In this document: positions 25,233 through 33,277 of the stretch, one piece after another
How the letters are laid out: each line of letters opens with the position of its first letter
How positions within the stretch are numbered: position 1 is the first letter of the stretch
From: DASUPK01 sp963744105
GTDB lineage: Bacteria; Actinomycetota; Thermoleophilia; Solirubrobacterales; 70-9
Direction of reading: 5' to 3'
DNA: 64,000 nt
NCBI GenBank assembly: GCA_963744105.1
Contig: CAVUSJ010000006.1
Span: 434,001 to 498,000, forward strand
Notes under the pieces: model-generated
Databases searched by the model: none
Told to the model about the DNA's origin: nothing
What the model saw: only the letters and a program-made list of their open reading frames with translations
Position numbers and translations under genes: made by a program

Positions 25233-25253
25233 CCGCTTCGGACGAGATGCGGC
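25232..25253 (+). repeat. Oriented 3'-end hairpin, type B
   Basis: GCCGC-TTCGGACGAGAT-GCGGC, a variant of CTTTGGACGAGAAG, touching the stop codon of the truncated plus-strand gene before it. Confidence 0.6.
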
Positions 25254-25360
25254 GGTTTGCCGAATCGCACACTCCTAAGCCTGGGGCGATGTGGCCTGCC
25301 GAAAAATTCGGTTCTTTCCACAGGAACTCACCCGGCGGTCTTCCGTGTCGACGGAAGCCC

Positions 25361-25543
25361 TCAGGAGCCCTCCCCCTCCCCTAGAAGCCGGTCGAGCTCA
25401 TCGTCGAAGTCGTCTTGTTCGTGAGGGGGGTCAATCCGCAGCGCCCGTTCCAGGGCGATCGCTGCAGACACCGAGCCCGCTCTGGCCTTCTTGCTCAACA
25501 GCGCGAGGACTTCCTCCCGGCTGAGAACCTCGGCGTCACTCAT
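25361..25543 (-). CDS. Short acidic helical protein, phage-like, copy 1
   Basis: 60 residues, SREEVLALLSKKARAGSVSAAIALERALRI followed by an Asp/Glu-rich tail. A nearly identical copy is at 28149-28331; they differ only at residues 2 and 4. The helical ALLSKKA..GSVSAAIALERAL pattern resembles small helical proteins seen near phage packaging genes, but this is not firm. Its upstream region shares a palindromic block with the genes at 28149 and 43661. Confidence 0.65.
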   Translation of the reverse strand: MSDAEVLSREEVLALLSKKARAGSVSAAIALERALRIDPPHEQDDFDDELDRLLGEGEGS

Positions 25544-25590
25544 CTGCAGTTCCCCAGCGGTGGGTGTGACGGGTCAATCGGCGGTTTTCG
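25544..25590 (-). promoter_or_regulatory. Shared 5' region, copy 1 (degenerate)
   Basis: Plus-strand TGGGTGTGACGGGTCA here corresponds to TGGGTGTGGCGGGCCACCC at 28349 and TGGGTGTGGCGAGCCACCC at 43877. Each lies about 20 bp upstream of a minus-strand start codon. The dyad is damaged in this copy. Confidence 0.4.
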
Positions 25591-25737
25591 CGGTCGAGGG
25601 TCACGCTAGGCAACCCTCCCCCATATGTGCGTGGATCGGCCAATCCTGCGCACCCGCTGGCTCGTATGAACCCTTAGCGGACGCCTGCCCGCACGGAGGA
25701 GAGGCGCCCGCAACCATTCCCAATGGAAGGAGTTGGC

Positions 25738-26013
25738 ATGCGCAAGTTCATCATGGCCGCGCTCGCCTCCCTGGTCGTTGCCGCCTTCGCGGCAGGACCG
25801 GCATCCGCGACACCGACCGGCACACCGGGCCAGCCAAACCAGGATTGTGAAGCTCTGGCGGCCAGCGGGGGCACTGGGCCCTCGGGCTTCGGCACCGGCG
25901 GCTTCGCGAACGCCCAGAGCCACTACGCGGACCCCAGCATCCTGCCGTCTACGGCCAATGGCCATGCCGTATCGCAGTACGACGTGGCCTGCTTCCAGTT
26001 GAGCAGCCACTAA
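25738..26013 (+). CDS. Small secreted protein, unknown
   Basis: 91 residues from the ATG at 25738, with GGAAGGAG upstream. A clear signal peptide (RKFIMAALASLVVAAFAAGPASA) is followed by a mature part of about 66 residues, Gly/Ala/Ser-rich, with two Cys (QDCEALA and VACFQL) that could form a disulfide. Family not recognised. Confidence 0.75.
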   Translation: MRKFIMAALASLVVAAFAAGPASATPTGTPGQPNQDCEALAASGGTGPSGFGTGGFANAQSHYADPSILPSTANGHAVSQYDVACFQLSSH

Positions 26014-26085
26014 GGGTGAGTGATCGGGATGGGCCGGGCACGCTGGTCCGGCCCGTCCCGACAACAGAACTCCCCTACGCCGGGG

Positions 26086-26100
26086 GATACTGCGTGGGCG
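26086..26100 (+). promoter_or_regulatory. Conserved leader of SnoaL-like gene (leaderless -10)
   Basis: GATACTGCGTGGGCG directly precedes the ATG. The same leader occurs at 27209 and 30329 before truncated copies. GATACT resembles a -10 box placed 9 bp before the start codon, as in leaderless actinobacterial transcripts. Confidence 0.5.
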
Positions 26101-26538
26101 ATGTCGGAGGAGAACGTCGAGCTGATCAAGGGAATCCTCAGTGCCTACGAGGGTCTCGACCTGGCCGCGTTCTGGCGCGACACGAACCCGGCTGACATGC
26201 GGGCCATCTTCGAGGCCGTCTACGACCCAGCCATCGAGATCGTCTGGGTGGACACGAGCCCCGATTCCGGACCCTTCCACGGCATCGACGAAGCGATGCG
26301 GGCATTCGACGAGTGGCTGGCGTCTTTCGAGGAGTTCTTCATGACCACGACGGAATTTCTCGATGCCGGGGACGAGGTGGTCGTCACCGTCGTCACACCC
26401 GGTCGCGGCAAGGACAGCGGGGCACAGGTCGAGATGACGGTCCACTGGGTGATCACGGTCAGCGACGGCAAGATCGCGAGATTGCACGAGTACTCGACGA
26501 AAGCCGGTGCCCTCGAAGCCGCCGGGCTGTCGGAGTAG
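26101..26538 (+). CDS. SnoaL-like / NTF2-fold protein
   Basis: 145 residues starting MSEENVELIKGIL and ending LEAAGLSE, both typical of a large SnoaL-like family in Thermoleophilia. The middle (PAIEIVWVDTSPDSGPFHGIDEAMRAFDEWLASFEEF) is the cone-shaped NTF2 fold with a polar pocket. Members can be isomerases, hydrolases or have no known activity; none can be assigned. Fragments of relatives lie at 27224, 30345 and 54252, and its last 24 bp recur at the end of the gene at 28482. Confidence 0.85.
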   Translation: MSEENVELIKGILSAYEGLDLAAFWRDTNPADMRAIFEAVYDPAIEIVWVDTSPDSGPFHGIDEAMRAFDEWLASFEEFFMTTTEFLDAGDEVVVTVVTPGRGKDSGAQVEMTVHWVITVSDGKIARLHEYSTKAGALEAAGLSE

Positions 26539-26559
26539 CTGTTTTGGACGAGAAGCGGC
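26538..26559 (+). repeat. Oriented 3'-end hairpin, type B
   Basis: GCTGTTTTGGACGAGAAGCGGC begins at the last base of the SnoaL-like stop codon. The stem uses G-U pairs. Confidence 0.65.
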
Positions 26560-26570
26560 TGTGTTGGAAA

Positions 26571-26705
26571 TCACTCCTCCGCCTCCGGCGGAATCCTCTC
26601 CCAGAGAACCTCGGCGACTAGGTAGCCCTCCTTGGAGGTGCGGATCTTCTCGATGGTGCCGAGTGTCTTGTCTGGCTGGACTCGATCGCCGACAGCGAGT
26701 CTCAT
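26571..26705 (-). CDS. Small conserved-looking protein (44 aa)
   Basis: From ATG 26703-26705 with AAGGAG upstream: RLAVGDRVQPDKTLGTIEKIRTSKEGYLVAEVLWE. The VGDRV...GTIEKI...YLVAEVLW pattern suggests a small SH3-like beta barrel. No named family recognised. It is divergent from the next membrane gene. Confidence 0.6.
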   Translation of the reverse strand: MRLAVGDRVQPDKTLGTIEKIRTSKEGYLVAEVLWERIPPEAEE

Positions 26706-26718
26706 ACTTCTCCTTTCA

Positions 26719-27138
26719 GTGCTCGCGCTCATCGCCCTCATCTTGTTTGGGGTTGCCGTCATCGCCGTGGCGGCCGTGGTGCTGGTGCGCTCAATGCAGG
26801 CGATCGAACAGAGGAGGGCCCGGAACCCCGAGCCGGAACGGGTGGAGAGCGAGGTCTACGAGAAGCTCTTCGTGCCCTATGACGGCCCGCTTGACTTGGC
26901 GAAGAGCACACGGCGCGACCACCTGTTCGAGGTCGAGCGGATCACCTTCATGGCCGACCACGGTTACCTGACCGAGGCCGAGCTGGAGAAGATCGCCGCA
27001 GAGGGCCGCGAGGCCAAGGCGCGGATCGGTACGGACGCCGAGCAGACGGCTCCGCAGTCACCCAACTTCGGCGGCGACAAGCTGCGCGCCGCCCGCGCCG
27101 ACGCGGTCCTGCGGGCGTTGAAGCGGCAGAAGTCTTAG
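26719..27138 (+). CDS. Membrane-anchored protein with soluble helical domain
   Basis: 139 residues if the GTG at 26719 is the start, which places the helix LALIALILFGVAVIAVAAVVLV at the N-terminus. The rest is charged and helical, with DHGYLTEAELEKIAAEG and a C-terminal AARADAVLRALKRQKS. Function unknown. A 55-bp palindrome follows the stop. Confidence 0.6.
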   Translation: MLALIALILFGVAVIAVAAVVLVRSMQAIEQRRARNPEPERVESEVYEKLFVPYDGPLDLAKSTRRDHLFEVERITFMADHGYLTEAELEKIAAEGREAKARIGTDAEQTAPQSPNFGGDKLRAARADAVLRALKRQKS

Positions 27139-27188
27139 CGCCCCCGGCATTCCTAGGACGGTTTCGTCCCGGGACCGGGAGCGCTAAG
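27134..27188 (+). terminator. Long palindrome / probable terminator
   Basis: CTTAGCGCCCCCGG (27134) pairs with CCGGGAGCGCTAAG (27175) at 13 of 14 positions, enclosing GTCCC/GGGAC-like internal pairing. It overlaps the stop of the membrane gene. No T-run follows. Confidence 0.5.
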
Positions 27189-27205
27189 ACTGGAGCGCCC
27201 AACAG

Positions 27206-27250
27206 CGAGATACTGCGTGGGCTATGTCGGAGAAGAACGGCTCAAGGTGA
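27206..27250 (+). pseudogene. SnoaL-family leader and start remnant
   Basis: The leader GAGATACTGCGTGGGC and the ATGTCGGAGAAGAAC start match the SnoaL-like gene at 26101, but the frame stops after eight codons (MSEKNGSR). The remainder of the gene is missing; unrelated sequence leads to the next gene. Confidence 0.6.
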
Positions 27251-27350
27251 AGGTCAAGCATCTCGGAGCAGAATCGCTTGAACCGGGCGAGCTCGCTCAC
27301 TTGACCACCCCTGAGCTACGGTTGAGCCGACACCGGGAAGGAGCCCATCC

Positions 27351-27569
27351 ATGACCGAAAAGAGCCCTAGTTCGCTTCGAGCAGCTCCAGGGGATCGCTT
27401 GGTGGTGGAGGGCCACCATCAGGGCGAATCCCAGCGTGACGGTGAAATCGTTGAAGTCCATGGCGAAGACGGTGGACCCCCGTTCGTCGTCCGCTGGGAG
27501 GACGGAACGACCACGACGCTGTATCCGAGTTCGGATGTCAAGGTCCAGCATTTCCCGAAGGACTCCTGA
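27351..27569 (+). CDS. DUF1918 domain protein
   Basis: 72 residues. APGDRLVVEGHHQGESQRDG and GEIVEVHGEDGGPPFVVRWEDG are the two halves of DUF1918, a small SH3-like actinobacterial family of unknown function. GGGAAGGAG precedes the ATG. It overlaps the extended minus-strand frame of the neighbour, which I regard as read-through. Confidence 0.85.
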   Translation: MTEKSPSSLRAAPGDRLVVEGHHQGESQRDGEIVEVHGEDGGPPFVVRWEDGTTTTLYPSSDVKVQHFPKDS

Positions 27570-27589
27570 AACTCGGTAGCTCACTTCGA

Positions 27590-27860
27590 CCCGAGGATTC
27601 TCCGCCAGCAGGTCCCCGTCCCCGCTCGGCTGCTCTCCGCGCAGCGCCCGCTCCAGGGCAACGGCAGCGCCGACCTTGCCGTCCTTGGCGAGCCCGTAGA
27701 GGATGTGGACAGCCTCGTCGTGGGTGGGATCGCCCTCAGGTGGCGGGCCCTGGAGCAACCGGCGCAGGTACCCCGCGCGGCTCGTGGGACCCCGCATCTC
27801 GTCAAGGCGGGCCATCTCGGACCCCGCCAAACGCACCTTGACGGTCAGATCACGCTTCAT
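27590..27860 (-). CDS. Ribbon-helix-helix-like protein, possibly with altered C-terminus
   Basis: From ATG 27858-27860: LTVKVRLAGSEMARLDEMR...SRAGYLRRLLQ looks like an Arc/CopG ribbon-helix-helix DNA-binding domain. ILYGLAKDGKVGAAVALERALRGE then resembles the ALLSKKARAGSVSAAIALERAL segment of the 60-residue proteins nearby. The open frame continues to 27297 antisense to the DUF1918 gene, so the true end, set here near 27590, is unclear and the tail may be chimeric. Confidence 0.5.
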
Positions 27861-28148
27861 CGCTTTAGGGAGGGCCGGTGGGGCCGATATCCATGTCGGA
27901 GCGGTCCTCGTTCCCCTAAGGGGGCCGCTCCTTTTGTTTTTCGCTGGTACTTCGCCGGTAGTTCTCTTCGCATATTTCGTTGTTTCCTCACAGGAGCGGT
28001 CCCTAGCCATTGGCACCTGCGACGAGCCACAGGCTTCGACGGGGGCCGCTCCCTTTTGTTTCTGCGGCATCTTGGGGCCCTCATCGCATCCTTTGGCGGC
28101 GCGCGCAGGCGACCAACCAGCGGCGGTCTTCCGAGCCGACGGAAGCCC

Positions 28149-28331
28149 TCAGGAGCCCTCCCCCTCCCCTAGAAGCCGGTCGAGCTCATCGTCGAAGTCG
28201 TCTTGCTCGTGAGGGGGGTCAATCCGCAGCGCACGCTCCAGCGCTATCGCTGCAGACACTGAGCCCGCTCTGGCCTTCTTGCTCAACAGCGCGAGGACTT
28301 CCTCCCGGCTGAGCACCTCGCCGTCAGTCAT
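28149..28331 (-). CDS. Short acidic helical protein, phage-like, copy 2
   Basis: 60 residues, nearly identical to the protein at 25361-25543 (starts MTDGEV instead of MSDAEV). The duplication extends about 20 bp past the stop (shared GACGGAAGCCCTCAGGAG). It carries the intact shared 5' palindrome upstream. Role unknown; possibly phage-derived. Confidence 0.65.
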   Translation of the reverse strand: MTDGEVLSREEVLALLSKKARAGSVSAAIALERALRIDPPHEQDDFDDELDRLLGEGEGS

Positions 28332-28375
28332 CTGTGATTTCCCACGGTGGGTGTGGCGGGCCACCCGGCGGTTAG
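28332..28375 (-). promoter_or_regulatory. Shared 5' region, copy 2
   Basis: On the minus strand GGGTGGCCCGCCACACCC forms an interrupted dyad (GTGGC/GCCAC) about 17 bp before the ATG. The same block precedes the genes at 43661 and, degenerate, 25361. Possible operator of a common regulator. Confidence 0.5.
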
Positions 28376-28481
28376 TGCAGGCATGGAATCGCCACCTCGA
28401 CCCTCCCCTCGCCACGAGAAAACTCGGGGGCGCTGTGGCCGTTTGACGGCCACTCTGGGTCGAGAGTAGTGTCGACATCTG

Positions 28482-29356
28482 ATGCGGCGTTTCCTTCTGG
28501 CGTCCTGTATTGCCACGGCAGCCTTGGTCGCAACTTCGGGGAGCGCCGCGCAGCGACGCAGATCGGGCAGACGTTTACGCCGGTCGCCCATGACTGTGCG
28601 GTCGGAGAGGTCGATACCTGGCTTCAATCGGAGTACACGGTTCCTACCGCAGGGGTGATCACGAAGTGGAACTTCGAGGCATCCCCGAATTCCGCTCAAA
28701 GACCTTCCCTGAAGTTCAAGGTCGCCCGACCTTCGGGGGGCAACAACTTCACCATCATCGGGGAGAGCGCCGTCGTTGTTCCCGCGATAGGCACGTTGAG
28801 CACCTTCTCGGTTCAGATCTCCGTAGAGCCTGGCGACGTGATCGGGTTCTCGCCATACACCAGCGGCTATTGCGACCGACCTCAAGGTGGCTACACCGAG
28901 TTGAGAGCGGTGAACGACGTGTCGCCCATAAACACGGCGACGTTTAGCAATGTGCAGGGCTACCAAATGGACCTTTCCGCAGTGATCGAACCCGACTGCG
29001 ACAGAGACGGCTTGGGCGACGAAACTCAAGACCAGAATCTCTCCACCTGCCCTACCTGCAAGGGCAAGCGAGCAACCATCGTCGGCACTCGTGGGAAGGA
29101 CATGCTCACCGGCACGGACGGTCGTGACGTGATGGTTGGTCTTGCGGGCAACGACGAACTGACTGGCCTTGGTGGCAATGACGTGATGTGCGGTGGCGCC
29201 GGCAAGGACCACTTCACCGGTGGAACCGGAAACGATGCCCTTCTCGGTGGGGGAGGCTACGACGCCTGCAAAAGCGGGAAAGGCAAGGACTCCGCTTCCG
29301 GGTGCGAGAAGAGGCGGAGAATTGCAGCCCTTGAAGCCGCCGGGCTGTCGGAGTAG
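28482..29356 (+). pseudogene. Secreted RTX-type Ca-binding repeat protein, frameshifted and chimeric
   Basis: A signal peptide, RRFLLASCIATAALVATSGSA, starts at the ATG at 28482. The mature domain (ATQIGQTFTPVAHDC onward) is in another frame, shifting between 28540 and 28556. A jelly-roll-like domain is followed by DCDRDGLGDETQD and four to five glycine/Asp nonapeptides (GTRGKDMLTGTDGRDVMVGL, GNDELTGLGGNDVMCGGAGK) typical of Ca2+-binding RTX repeats. The last residues, LEAAGLSE, and 24 identical bp come from the SnoaL-like family, not from RTX proteins. Export and calcium binding are inferred. Confidence 0.7.
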
Positions 29357-29362
29357 GTGACC

Positions 29363-29409
29363 GCTGCTTTAGACGAAAAGCAACACCGCTGCTTTGCATG
29401 GAAAGCAGC
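29363..29409 (+). repeat. Oriented 3'-end hairpins, types B and A
   Basis: 29363-29384 is a B variant (GCTGCTTTAGACGAAAAGCAAC) and 29388-29409 is a perfect A hairpin around CTTTGCATGGAAAG with GCTG/CAGC flanks. They start 7 bp after the stop of the plus-strand gene. Confidence 0.7.
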
Positions 29410-29528
29410 ACTCCGTCGGGTCCTCGACGAGGTTGGCGATCATCGCTGTCGTCGTCTCCCTGTGATCGCAGCTGCAGGTTGATAGACGTACCTCGCCCCC
29501 CAGGGGACTGTGTTGGTCGTGGGGCCGC

Positions 29529-30110
29529 TCAGTGCGCGTGCCGGAAGCCGAACAGCGCCGTGTAGGTCCCGGTGCCGGGGTTGTCCGCGCCCGCCGGGGA
29601 TCCCTGGTCAACGCCGACCCCGATCTGGCGGAAGGACTTCGAGAGCAGAACGCTCCGGTGCTCGGCGCTCGTCATCCAGGCGTGGACGGTTGCGCGCGGG
29701 CTGCTCAGGCTTCCGGCCCCCCAGAAGAGGTCCTCTCCGACGCCCCAGGAGCTGGCGCCGATCATGTAGCCGGCGTTGGCCGCCCGGGAGGCAGGGGTTC
29801 CGTCGCCCCCGTGGGAGAAGAAGTTCTGGGCGACCATCGCGTCGGTGTGCGTCTGGGCTGCGACCCTCAGCGGGAGGTTGGCGTAGACGGGCTGCACGTG
29901 GTGACGGGCGCGGTTTCCGTTGATCAGGCAGGTCACCGTCAGTCGTGCCTGGTCGACCGTTAGCCGTGACGCGGGCAGGCGGCCGCCTTGGCAGGCGAGC
30001 GCCGAGGGCGCCCAGGTCGCGAGCAGTCCGGCGATCACGAGTGCGATTGCCAGCCCGAATTTGGGCGTGATTCGCCCGCGAACGATCTCCGGCATCGGCT
30101 GCTGATCCAT
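29529..30110 (-). CDS. Secreted CAP-domain (SCP/PR-1-like) protein
   Basis: 193 residues. The signal region (FGLAIALVIAGLLATWAPSALA) is followed by a CAP domain. NGNRARHHVQPVYANLPLRVAAQTHTDAMVAQNFFSHGGDG, GENL-like GVGEDLFWGAG, HAWMTSAEHRSVLLSKSFRQIGVGV and TALFGFRHA are the CAP motifs; His residues of the cleft are present. Bacterial CAP proteins are secreted and of varied or unknown function. The start at 30110 gives a 20-residue cytosolic head. Confidence 0.88.
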   Translation of the reverse strand: MDQQPMPEIVRGRITPKFGLAIALVIAGLLATWAPSALACQGGRLPASRLTVDQARLTVTCLINGNRARHHVQPVYANLPLRVAAQTHTDAMVAQNFFSHGGDGTPASRAANAGYMIGASSWGVGEDLFWGAGSLSSPRATVHAWMTSAEHRSVLLSKSFRQIGVGVDQGSPAGADNPGTGTYTALFGFRHAH

Positions 30111-30325
30111 TGCCGACCTCTCGGTCTTCCCGCTTCCGGGGTTAGCTGGCGGGCTCGCGCGGAATGAGTCGCGCTAGACCTTCTATTCGGCAATTCGCCC
30201 TGGGACCTTGAGTCCACGGCGCATCAATGGGATAACGGCGGTTAAGCAGGTCTATGAAGCGCGGACAGCGATTTTGCAGTGCCACGACTCCTGGAAGACG
30301 TGGCGCTGCGGACATGCGTGCCAGG

Positions 30326-30483
30326 GCGAGATACTGCGTGGGCGATGTCGGAGGAGAACGTCGAGGCGGTTCGTCGGACGGTGGACGCTTTCAACCGGGG
30401 CGACCGGACTTACAGCCTCGCGCCCGCGAATCTCACGCGCGTCCGGCCAGTCACCGGTACTTCCCCTTTGGACGAGAAGCAGC
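30326..30483 (+). pseudogene. SnoaL-family N-terminal fragment
   Basis: Leader GCGAGATACTGCGTGGGCG and MSEENVEAVRRTVDAFNRGDR (ATG at 30345) match the family start. After about 38 codons the frame enters a B-type hairpin (30463-30483) and loses similarity. The rest of the gene has been removed, with the break at or near the hairpin. Confidence 0.65.
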
Positions 30484-30616
30484 TACGCGCTACTCGTCGG
30501 GTATCACCCGTCAGCAGGATTCAGCGGAGTGAGCCGGCCCTGGCTTGATCGCCTACCAGGCCAGTCGTAGGGTTGGTCGATCGAAGTCTCGACTTAGCAA
30601 CCGAGAGGTGACTGCC

Positions 30617-30979
30617 ATGGCTGGTGTAGAAGCGCTCAATTTCGATTCTCCGGACGAGACGCGGACTCCGGACAAGACGCGCGTAGACGTCGTCCACCTG
30701 GGGGACACAACCGCTGCTCGCTTTGCCTTCGAACCCGGCTGGAAATGGTCCGAGTGCGTGAAGCCGGTCGTTGGTACGGACAGCTGCCAGGTTCGACACG
30801 TTGGCGTTGTGCAGTCTGGTCGGATGCATGTGGCACACGACGATGGCACAGAGCTCGAGCTTGGACCCGGGGAGGCCTACGTGATCGAACCTGGCCACGA
30901 TGCATGGGTGCTCGGCGATGAGGGCTTCGTTGGCTTCGAGTTCGAGCCGCGTGCCGCGGAGGAGTACGCGCGCTCGTAA
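30617..30979 (+). CDS. Cupin-domain protein
   Basis: 120 residues from the ATG at 30617. The cupin core is seen as GWKWSECVKPVVGTDSC...HVGVVQSGRMHVAHDDGTELELGPGEAYVIEPGHDAWVLGDEGFVGFEFE, matching the two cupin motifs. The metal ligands are incomplete (one clear His in each motif), so it may be a ligand-binding or regulatory cupin. No operon partner. An A-type hairpin follows 34 bp after the stop. Confidence 0.82.
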   Translation: MAGVEALNFDSPDETRTPDKTRVDVVHLGDTTAARFAFEPGWKWSECVKPVVGTDSCQVRHVGVVQSGRMHVAHDDGTELELGPGEAYVIEPGHDAWVLGDEGFVGFEFEPRAAEEYARS

Positions 30980-31012
30980 GAGGAGATCTCACCGGGCACG
31001 ACAAGTAGCACC

Positions 31013-31034
31013 GCTGCTTTGCATGGAAAGCAGC
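31013..31034 (+). repeat. Oriented 3'-end hairpin, type A
   Basis: Perfect copy: GCTG-CTTTGCATGGAAAG-CAGC, downstream of the cupin gene. Confidence 0.75.
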
Positions 31035-31145
31035 ACCTTTCGAGCCGGCGCTCGCCTTTCGCGCGAAGGAACAGGTGGGTCGGCGAAGCATTTTCCAGGC
31101 CAGTGCCCACGCGGCCCCCAACGCGGGTCATCGGCCGGGCAGAGC

Positions 31146-32297
31146 TCAGCGCTTCCGCTTGACGAGCTTGATCCGCTTCGCTTCGGTTAGCTGGAAGCCA
31201 CCGATATTGGTGAAGGTCACCTTTGCCTTCACCGACACCTTGCCAGTGCGGTTCAGCTTGCGATTCTTCTTTCCCTTGGATCTGACCGTGAGCTTCACGG
31301 TGCCGGGGGCGCTCACGGCTTTGGCGACCGTCCTGAGCGCACGATCGCCCGGACGCTGCTCGACCAGCCCCTTGCCGGTTAGGGCTAGCGTGCCGGGACC
31401 CGGCACATTGACCGACAGCGTCGCCGTTCCGTTGCGCCTATTTCGCTTCAGCTTGCCGAAGCTGAAGGGCGTGTAATTGATCTGCACCTGCGATGGCGTG
31501 CCCGCCGCGGCCACGATCTGGCTCCCCCCCGACGGCACGAGGGACGAGCCGCCACCGCCGCCACCGCCTCCACTCATGCAGCCGCCGGCACCGCCCCCGC
31601 CGCCGTAGTAGCCGCCTCCACCTCCGCCGCCACCTCCCGTGGCAGTCAAGCCGTTGCCTCCGTTCCCGCCCAGGCTCAGCTGGCCGGTGGCGCCGTTGCC
31701 GCCACACGGTCCAAGACCGCCAGCGCCGCCGATACTGGAGGTGCCGGCAGCACCCTCTTCGTTGTCGGCGCCACCTGTGGTGCCGGCGCTGCCTGCCGCC
31801 CCGCCGGCGCCCTCGGCAGCGCCACCTCCACCGGCGGCGACGATCAGCCGCAAATCAGATGAGAGCCCGGTCGACCGAGGCACCGTGCGCACGTCCGACG
31901 CCCCGCCTCCGCCGGCCCCGCCCACACCGCCCGCGCCGCCGCCGTTGAAGCCGCCGGCTCCGCCGATCTCGGCGGACTGACCGCTGCCCGCCACTTCGAC
32001 ATAGAGCACTTGGCCCGGCATCACCGGCAAATCACCGGATATCTGCGCCGCAGTTCCGCCGGAAATCAAACCGGAGCTTCCACCGCTGCCGCCGATCGCC
32101 ATGACCTGCACGCTCGACACATCCGGCGGGACGGTGAACGTCTGCTCGGTCCCAGTGAAAAAGAATGCTTGCGTCGCCGCTTGCGCACTGCCCAGCCCGC
32201 AGGCCGTGGCCAAGGCCAACGCGCACGAACCGAGCAAAAGCACCCTCCCCGCGCACCGGGATCGGAGGGCTGCCAGGAGATGGGTTCGAAGTACCAC
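31146..32297 (-). CDS. Secreted glycine-rich protein with Ig-like C-terminus
   Basis: 383 residues. A signal peptide (to about 41, ending AQA) is followed by a bacterial Gly-rich domain (about 45-260). It starts FFFTGTEQTFTVPPDVSSV and contains long glycine tracts such as ATGGGGGGGGGYYGGGG. A beta-sandwich-like tail follows (NGTATLSVNVPGPGTLAL...KVSVKAKVTFTNIGG) and a basic end LVKRKR. The same tail style occurs in many Thermoleophilia secreted proteins. Probably extracellular or surface-bound; function unknown. Confidence 0.82.
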   Translation of the reverse strand: MVLRTHLLAALRSRCAGRVLLLGSCALALATACGLGSAQAATQAFFFTGTEQTFTVPPDVSSVQVMAIGGSGGSSGLISGGTAAQISGDLPVMPGQVLYVEVAGSGQSAEIGGAGGFNGGGAGGVGGAGGGGASDVRTVPRSTGLSSDLRLIVAAGGGGAAEGAGGAAGSAGTTGGADNEEGAAGTSSIGGAGGLGPCGGNGATGQLSLGGNGGNGLTATGGGGGGGGGYYGGGGGAGGCMSGGGGGGGGSSLVPSGGSQIVAAAGTPSQVQINYTPFSFGKLKRNRRNGTATLSVNVPGPGTLALTGKGLVEQRPGDRALRTVAKAVSAPGTVKLTVRSKGKKNRKLNRTGKVSVKAKVTFTNIGGFQLTEAKRIKLVKRKR

Positions 32298-32446
32298 AGC
32301 GCGCCGAGGTTCGACCCGAACCGTCTCACAAAGTTCCCGAGGAAGTCAACGCGGGCTGCGACGAGCCGCACGAGGTATACGCCGATGATGTGCCACGCCA
32401 TCTCGCTATCGCTCTTCGCGCAAAGCGGGAGCGAGCTCAAGCGGTA

Positions 32447-32466
32447 CTGCTTTGCATGGAAAGCAG
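32447..32466 (+). repeat. Oriented hairpin, type A
   Basis: CTG-CTTTGCATGGAAAG-CAG, 103 bp before the next plus-strand gene and 150 bp upstream of the Gly-rich gene start; not at an intact gene's 3' end. Confidence 0.65.
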
Positions 32467-32568
32467 CGGTCTCGTTCGAATCGACAGGCTGAGCCACCGA
32501 CGCACGGTCCAGTAGTAAGTGCGGATGCCCCGCCTCCTTCGCGGGCATAGGGTCTTGGGTCCAACTGC

Positions 32569-33249
32569 ATGCCTAAGACTTTGCGAGCAACAACCTCCGT
32601 GATCGTCGTGTGCGCGTTCTGTGCAATGGCTCCAAGCGTTGCCCTGGCCGGGACCCTGGATCAGCAGCAACCCACCGCGGGCGGCGCGGGGCTCGACGCT
32701 GAATCGACACAAAGTGTCGCCCAAACCTTCACGGCGGGCCTGAGCGGCAAGCTCGACCAAGTCGATCTGCACCTCGACAAGCTCAACAGCCCTACGGCTC
32801 CACTGAGCGTTGAGCTTCGAGATGTCTCCGGGGGCCTCCCGGGAAGCACGGTGCTGGCCAGCCAAAGCGTTCCGGCCTCAAGCGTGCCCGCGTCCCCTGC
32901 CGCTGCCTTCGTTTCAATCAACTTCCTGGCTCCCGCACCAGTCGCCGCGGGGACCCAGTACGCGATAGTCGCTTACAGCGCCAACGTGTTCCCCGTGTCC
33001 TACTCCTGGAGCCTCACAATCGGGAACCCGTATGCGGCGGGGGGCGCGTATTTCGCGACCTCAGCTCCTCCCACCACTGCCTGGATGCCAGATGCCGGTG
33101 TAGACCTCGCCTTCAAGACCTATGTGACGCTCCCCACGCCACAGACCGCGACCGGCCAACGCGCCGCGGCGCTTGCCAAATGCAAGAAGAAGCACTCGGC
33201 CAGAAAGCGGCGGAAGTGCCGCAAGAAGGCCAACCTGCTTCCAATCTGA
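32569..33249 (+). CDS. Secreted protein, tandem paralog 1
   Basis: 226 residues. Signal peptide (ends VALAG) precedes a beta-rich domain beginning TLDQQQPTAGG and containing SVAQTFTAGLSGKLDQVDLHLDK and GTQYAIVAYSANVFP. The tail RAAALAKCKKKHSARKRRKCRKK is basic and Cys-containing. The same plan is encoded next door at 33434, with about 60 percent similar residues by eye. Looks like a carbohydrate- or surface-binding sandwich; not assigned. Confidence 0.8.
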   Translation: MPKTLRATTSVIVVCAFCAMAPSVALAGTLDQQQPTAGGAGLDAESTQSVAQTFTAGLSGKLDQVDLHLDKLNSPTAPLSVELRDVSGGLPGSTVLASQSVPASSVPASPAAAFVSINFLAPAPVAAGTQYAIVAYSANVFPVSYSWSLTIGNPYAAGGAYFATSAPPTTAWMPDAGVDLAFKTYVTLPTPQTATGQRAAALAKCKKKHSARKRRKCRKKANLLPI

Positions 33250-33277
33250 GCAGGCCCGGTCTACATCGACGAAGTAG

